The notes below the pieces were generated by a model. It made no database searches, was not told the origin of the DNA, and saw only the letters and a list, made by a program, of their open reading frames with translations. DNA of 64,000 nucleotides, taken from assembly GCF_903181435.1 (NCBI RefSeq), contig NZ_CAEUHO010000004.1, forward strand, positions 186,001-250,000, read 5' to 3'. Position 1 is the stretch's first letter. Every line of letters begins with the position of its first letter. Both the position numbers and the translations under genes were made by a program. The stretch comes from Bacteroides acidifaciens. Lineage in GTDB: Bacteria; Bacteroidota; Bacteroidia; Bacteroidales; Bacteroidaceae. Of this stretch, positions 62,401-64,000 are shown piece by piece.

Positions 62401-63320
62401 GGCATACAAAATACCGTACCAACGCTATTCCTCTGGATTTGATTATCGACCTCAAGACCGTTAACCAGCTTGACAAGTTCCACTACCTGCCACGCACCGA
62501 TGCCGGAAACGGTACGATACTGAAAGGTTCCGTATCTTACAGCATGGATAAAGAGCATTGGATGGAAGCCGGAGCATTCGACTGGAAACGGAATGGTGAA
62601 GTGAAAGTCTTTGAATTTGCCAACCATCCTACCGCACGTTATATCAAGCTTAATATAACGGCAGGTGTGGGCAACTACGCTTCCGGTCGTGAGCTTTATG
62701 TATTCAAGGTGCCGGGAACAGCCAGCTACCTGCAGGGAGATATCAACAACGACGGCAAGATTGACCGCAACGACCTGACTTCCTATATGAACTACACCGG
62801 TTTGCGCCGTGGAGATTCGGACTATGAAGGATATATCAGCAAAGGTGATATAAACATGAATGACTTGATAGACGCTTATGATATATCCGTAGTAGCCACC
62901 CAACTTGAAGGCGGTGTCGGCAGAAAAGATACGCTTAAAGTATCGGGTTCTTTGTCAATCAGCACCCCGAAACGTCTGTATCAGAAGGATGAAATCGTTG
63001 AAATCCGTGTGAAGGGCAATGACTTGAAAGCGGTAAATGCGCTCAGCTTTGCCTTGCCTTACGACCAGAATGATTATGAGTTCGTAGGTGTAGAGTCATT
63101 GAATATGAAAGCCATGGAGAACCTTACTTACGACCGCTTGCATACCAACGGAATGAAATCACTCTATCCTACGTTTGTCAACTTGGGCAAACAGGAATCA
63201 TTGAATGGTTCGGAAGACCTGTTTATTCTGAAATTGAAAGCGAAACGTAAAGTGAAGTTTGAATTGACTTTAAAAGATGGAATATTGGTTGATAAGGAAT
63301 TGAGGATGCATCAGTTCTAG
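59478..63320 (+). CDS. Multidomain GH31 glycosidase, possible alpha-N-acetylgalactosaminidase
   Basis: A 1280-residue secreted enzyme (signal FIALLVLLLHPISFLSIQA). Domains: N-terminal GH31 beta-sandwich (residues 30-280), (beta/alpha)8 barrel with nucleophile Asp417 (VLKTDVAWVGAGYS) and acid/base Asp469 (WSGDQTGG), DUF5110-type C-terminal sandwich (to about 830), FN3 (about 850-937), discoidin/F5/8C (about 940-1085), dockerin-like pair of calcium loops (GDINNDGKIDRNDL and GDINMNDLIDAYDI, about 1086-1148) and a cohesin-like sandwich at the end (1153-1280). The usual WxDMNE nucleophile motif is absent, as in the GH31 alpha-GalNAc-ases described from Enterococcus and gut Bacteroides; the module order also recalls those, so alpha-GalNAc on mucin O-glycans is the best guess. 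It stands alone, without susCD. Confidence 0.85.
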   Translation: MKNSHSLSLRYLKFIALLVLLLHPISFLSIQASETSGILRAERVNPTTVDVLFTNNQRMTIDFYGENIFRVFQDNSGGIIRDPEAKPEAQILVDQPRRKVSALTLDEKDGRIILTTGKVRVELDKQTSLMKVFNLETNVCVIEQTAPVAFSPKEVTVTLKEQPDEYFYGGGVQNGRFSHKGKVIAIENQNSWTDGGVASPTPFYWSTKGYGMMWYTFKKGQYDFGATEKNVVKLSHNSSYLDLFYMVNDGAVALLNDFYQLTGNPVLLPKFGFYEGHLNAYNRDYWKEDEKGILFEDGKRYKESQKDNGGIKESLNGEKNNYQFSARAVIDRYKNHDMPLGWLLPNDGYGAGYGQTETLDGNIANLKSLGDYARKNGVEIGLWTQSDLHPKEGVSALLQRDIVKEVRDAGVRVLKTDVAWVGAGYSFGLNGVADVGHIMPYYGNDARPFIISLDGWAGTQRYAGIWSGDQTGGVWEYIRFHIPTYIGSGLSGQPNICSDMDGIFGGKNETVNIRDFQWKTFTPMQLNMDGWGANEKYPHALGEPATSINRMYLKLKSELIPYTYSFAKEAVDGMPLIRAMFLDYPNTYTYGPATQYQFMYGTDFLVAPIYQNTQADEKGNDIRDGIYLPEGTWIDYFTGEKYEGNRILNNFDTPIWKLPVFVKNGSIIPMTHPHNNVSEIDPSLRIYELYPNRHTATVEYDDDGVTEAYRQEKSVSTLIESDVNAKKNTLTITIHPAAGNFDGFVKDKKTELRINVTEKPKKLSAKINGKTVKLTEVNTADDFLKGENVFWYEETPNLNKFATKGSEFEKVTITKNPQVRVRLAATDITAHQTTVNVEGFRFEPADRYRVSTGTLTAPQNAQVTEENREAYTLKPTWDKITNADFYEIEFGGMLYTTIRNTYLLFEGLEAETPYSFKVRAVNKDGVSDWTAIQVTTKANPLEFAIHGIEGESTAPSQGGFGVNRLFDFAESGDNWHTKYRTNAIPLDLIIDLKTVNQLDKFHYLPRTDAGNGTILKGSVSYSMDKEHWMEAGAFDWKRNGEVKVFEFANHPTARYIKLNITAGVGNYASGRELYVFKVPGTASYLQGDINNDGKIDRNDLTSYMNYTGLRRGDSDYEGYISKGDINMNDLIDAYDISVVATQLEGGVGRKDTLKVSGSLSISTPKRLYQKDEIVEIRVKGNDLKAVNALSFALPYDQNDYEFVGVESLNMKAMENLTYDRLHTNGMKSLYPTFVNLGKQESLNGSEDLFILKLKAKRKVKFELTLKDGILVDKELRMHQF

Positions 63321-63330
63321 TATATATTTT

Positions 63331-63368
63331 GAGTAGAGTATATGGCACTTTCGACCTATACTCTACTC
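63331..63368. terminator. Terminator between the GH31 gene and higA
   Basis: GAGTAGAGTATA (63331-63342) pairs exactly with TATACTCTACTC (63357-63368). T-rich tails lie on both sides (ATATATTTT before, AAATTTTAATT after), so it may serve both convergent units. Confidence 0.7.
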
Positions 63369-63407
63369 GAAATTTTAATTATAATCCGTATTAAAATAAT
63401 TACACTA

Positions 63408-63710
63408 TTAAAGTACCGGATTAAGTTCCACACTTAAACCTAAAGCATTTACTATTCTATAAAATGTAGCAACACTTGGAACTGTAATTCCCTTTTCAAT
63501 TCGAGAAATATAGGACTTATTTGCTCCGATTCGCTTAGCAAGCTCCTCTTGCGTTAAACGTGCATTTTTACGTGCATCAAGTAGTATTTGACTAGTATAG
63601 AAAGTGTATGCTTCTTCATCAAACTTGGCACGTTCTTCTGTACCATGTTTGCCGAATTTCTTTTCAAGAACCGCACTGTAGTCAACGATTTGATGATTGT
63701 TTGTCTCCAT
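63408..63710 (-). CDS. HigA-type antitoxin, XRE-family regulator
   Basis: A 100-residue protein. The C-terminal half is an XRE/Cro helix-turn-helix: SQILLDARKNARLTQEELAK, RIGANKSYISRIEKGITVPS and FYRIVNALGLSVEL. The N-terminal 40 residues (VLEKKFGKHGTEERAKFDEE) probably bind the toxin. It overlaps the end of the upstream toxin frame by 29 bp, a usual arrangement in which toxin precedes antitoxin. It should repress its own operon and neutralise HigB. Since the toxin frame is broken, it may now be an orphan. Confidence 0.88.
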   Translation of the reverse strand: METNNHQIVDYSAVLEKKFGKHGTEERAKFDEEAYTFYTSQILLDARKNARLTQEELAKRIGANKSYISRIEKGITVPSVATFYRIVNALGLSVELNPVL

Positions 63711-64000
63711 AATAAGCCTCCTTAATTTTTAATGCTTTCTCTATTTCGTTTGATGGAGTTTTTTGAGTTTTCTTCTGAAATCCATTAAATAACACAACTA
63801 TTTGTCCATCATCAAAAATAAAAAATACTCGGTAAATATTACTATTATATTCCATACGTAGCTCATATAATCCATCACGTATAAATTTGATGAATTTGAC
63901 AGGCATTCTATCTTCTGATTCCTATAGTTTAATTTCAGTAACTCTTTGGTTGAAAGAGTCGATATGAATCTCTCAAAATAGCCACCGTATGTTGTAATCT
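63682..64000 (-). pseudogene. HigB-type toxin, frameshifted and cut by the window edge
   Basis: The C-terminal part (from 63906) reads MPVKFIKFIRDGLYELRMEY and VVLFNGFQKKTQKTPSNEIE, the RelE/HigB (Gp49-like) core. The family normally has about 40 more residues in front. They are present in another frame on the same strand: TYGGYFERFISTLSTKELLK then LNY, up to about 63924. Between LNY and SEDRM a short stretch is missing and the frame changes. The toxin is thus split. The true start lies beyond position 64000. Confidence 0.7.

Noticed and set aside
1..64000. tRNA, rRNA, CRISPR arrays, intact insertion sequences
   Set aside because: I looked through the gaps and found no cloverleaf with a CCA-type end, no regular spacer-repeat array and no transposase gene.

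Overview
The window is a chromosomal piece of a gut Bacteroides (Bacteroidales). Five SusC/SusD-type loci or their remnants, a hybrid two-component system, an ECF sigma/FecR pair, Bacteroides promoter boxes (TTTG then TAnnTTTG) and typical housekeeping genes (ychF, panE, lgt, mutS, leuS, nadA) all fit. Species cannot be fixed from the sequence alone; B. ovatus, B. xylanisolvens, B. thetaiotaomicron or B. caccae relatives are all possible. I saw no rRNA, tRNA, CRISPR array or intact insertion sequence.

1-16.4 kb is a polysaccharide utilisation locus (PUL) read mostly leftwards. A cytoplasmic GH130 plus MFS exporter/importer form one unit; a surface GH130 lipoprotein, SusC, SusD, a DUF3823 protein, an endonuclease/exonuclease/phosphatase (EEP) lipoprotein and a TIG/beta-propeller lipoprotein form a second. 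A divergent hybrid two-component regulator and a second EEP protein read rightwards. Both leftward units carry the same 47-bp upstream element at the same distance from a Bacteroides -7 box, which I read as the regulator's operator. The two GH130 genes point to beta-mannosides, for example N-glycan cores or mannan.

16.9-20.9 kb holds an intact GH109-type gene next to a deletion scar where a SusD tail and a headless SGNH hydrolase meet back to back, then an MFS transporter.

21.0-26.3 kb is an AT-rich island and the most unusual part of the window: a membrane protein, a lipoprotein and a radical SAM protein in a translationally coupled operon behind a LuxI/FeeM-like acyl-synthase gene broken by one in-frame TGA; a divergent PAS-LuxR regulator; and a ThiF/E1-like protein. 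All three transcription units have a copy of the same palindrome (TACACAAAAGTGTA or near copy) in the same orientation and at nearly the same distance from a -7-like box. A short proline-dehydrogenase-like remnant marks the right edge.

26.4-42.4 kb is mainly housekeeping: ychF, panE, lgt, mutS, leuS, a YitT-family protein, rdgB, an OmpA lipoprotein, nadA, a TrmH-type methyltransferase and a DUF4294 protein. Between mutS and leuS lies about 1.9 kb of gene-poor, repeat-bearing DNA with two candidate small RNAs and a truncated EamA transporter.

42.5-58.2 kb has a helix-hairpin-helix/beta-barrel protein and then an eight-gene unit: ECF sigma, FecR anti-sigma, STN-domain SusC, SusD, DUF4843, a PKD-like lipoprotein, a zinc metalloprotease and a paralogue that has lost its zinc site. 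This looks like a peptide or protein acquisition locus.

58.4-64.0 kb has a radical SAM protein, a large secreted GH31 enzyme carrying FN3, discoidin, dockerin-like and cohesin-like modules, and a HigBA-type toxin-antitoxin pair whose toxin is frameshifted.
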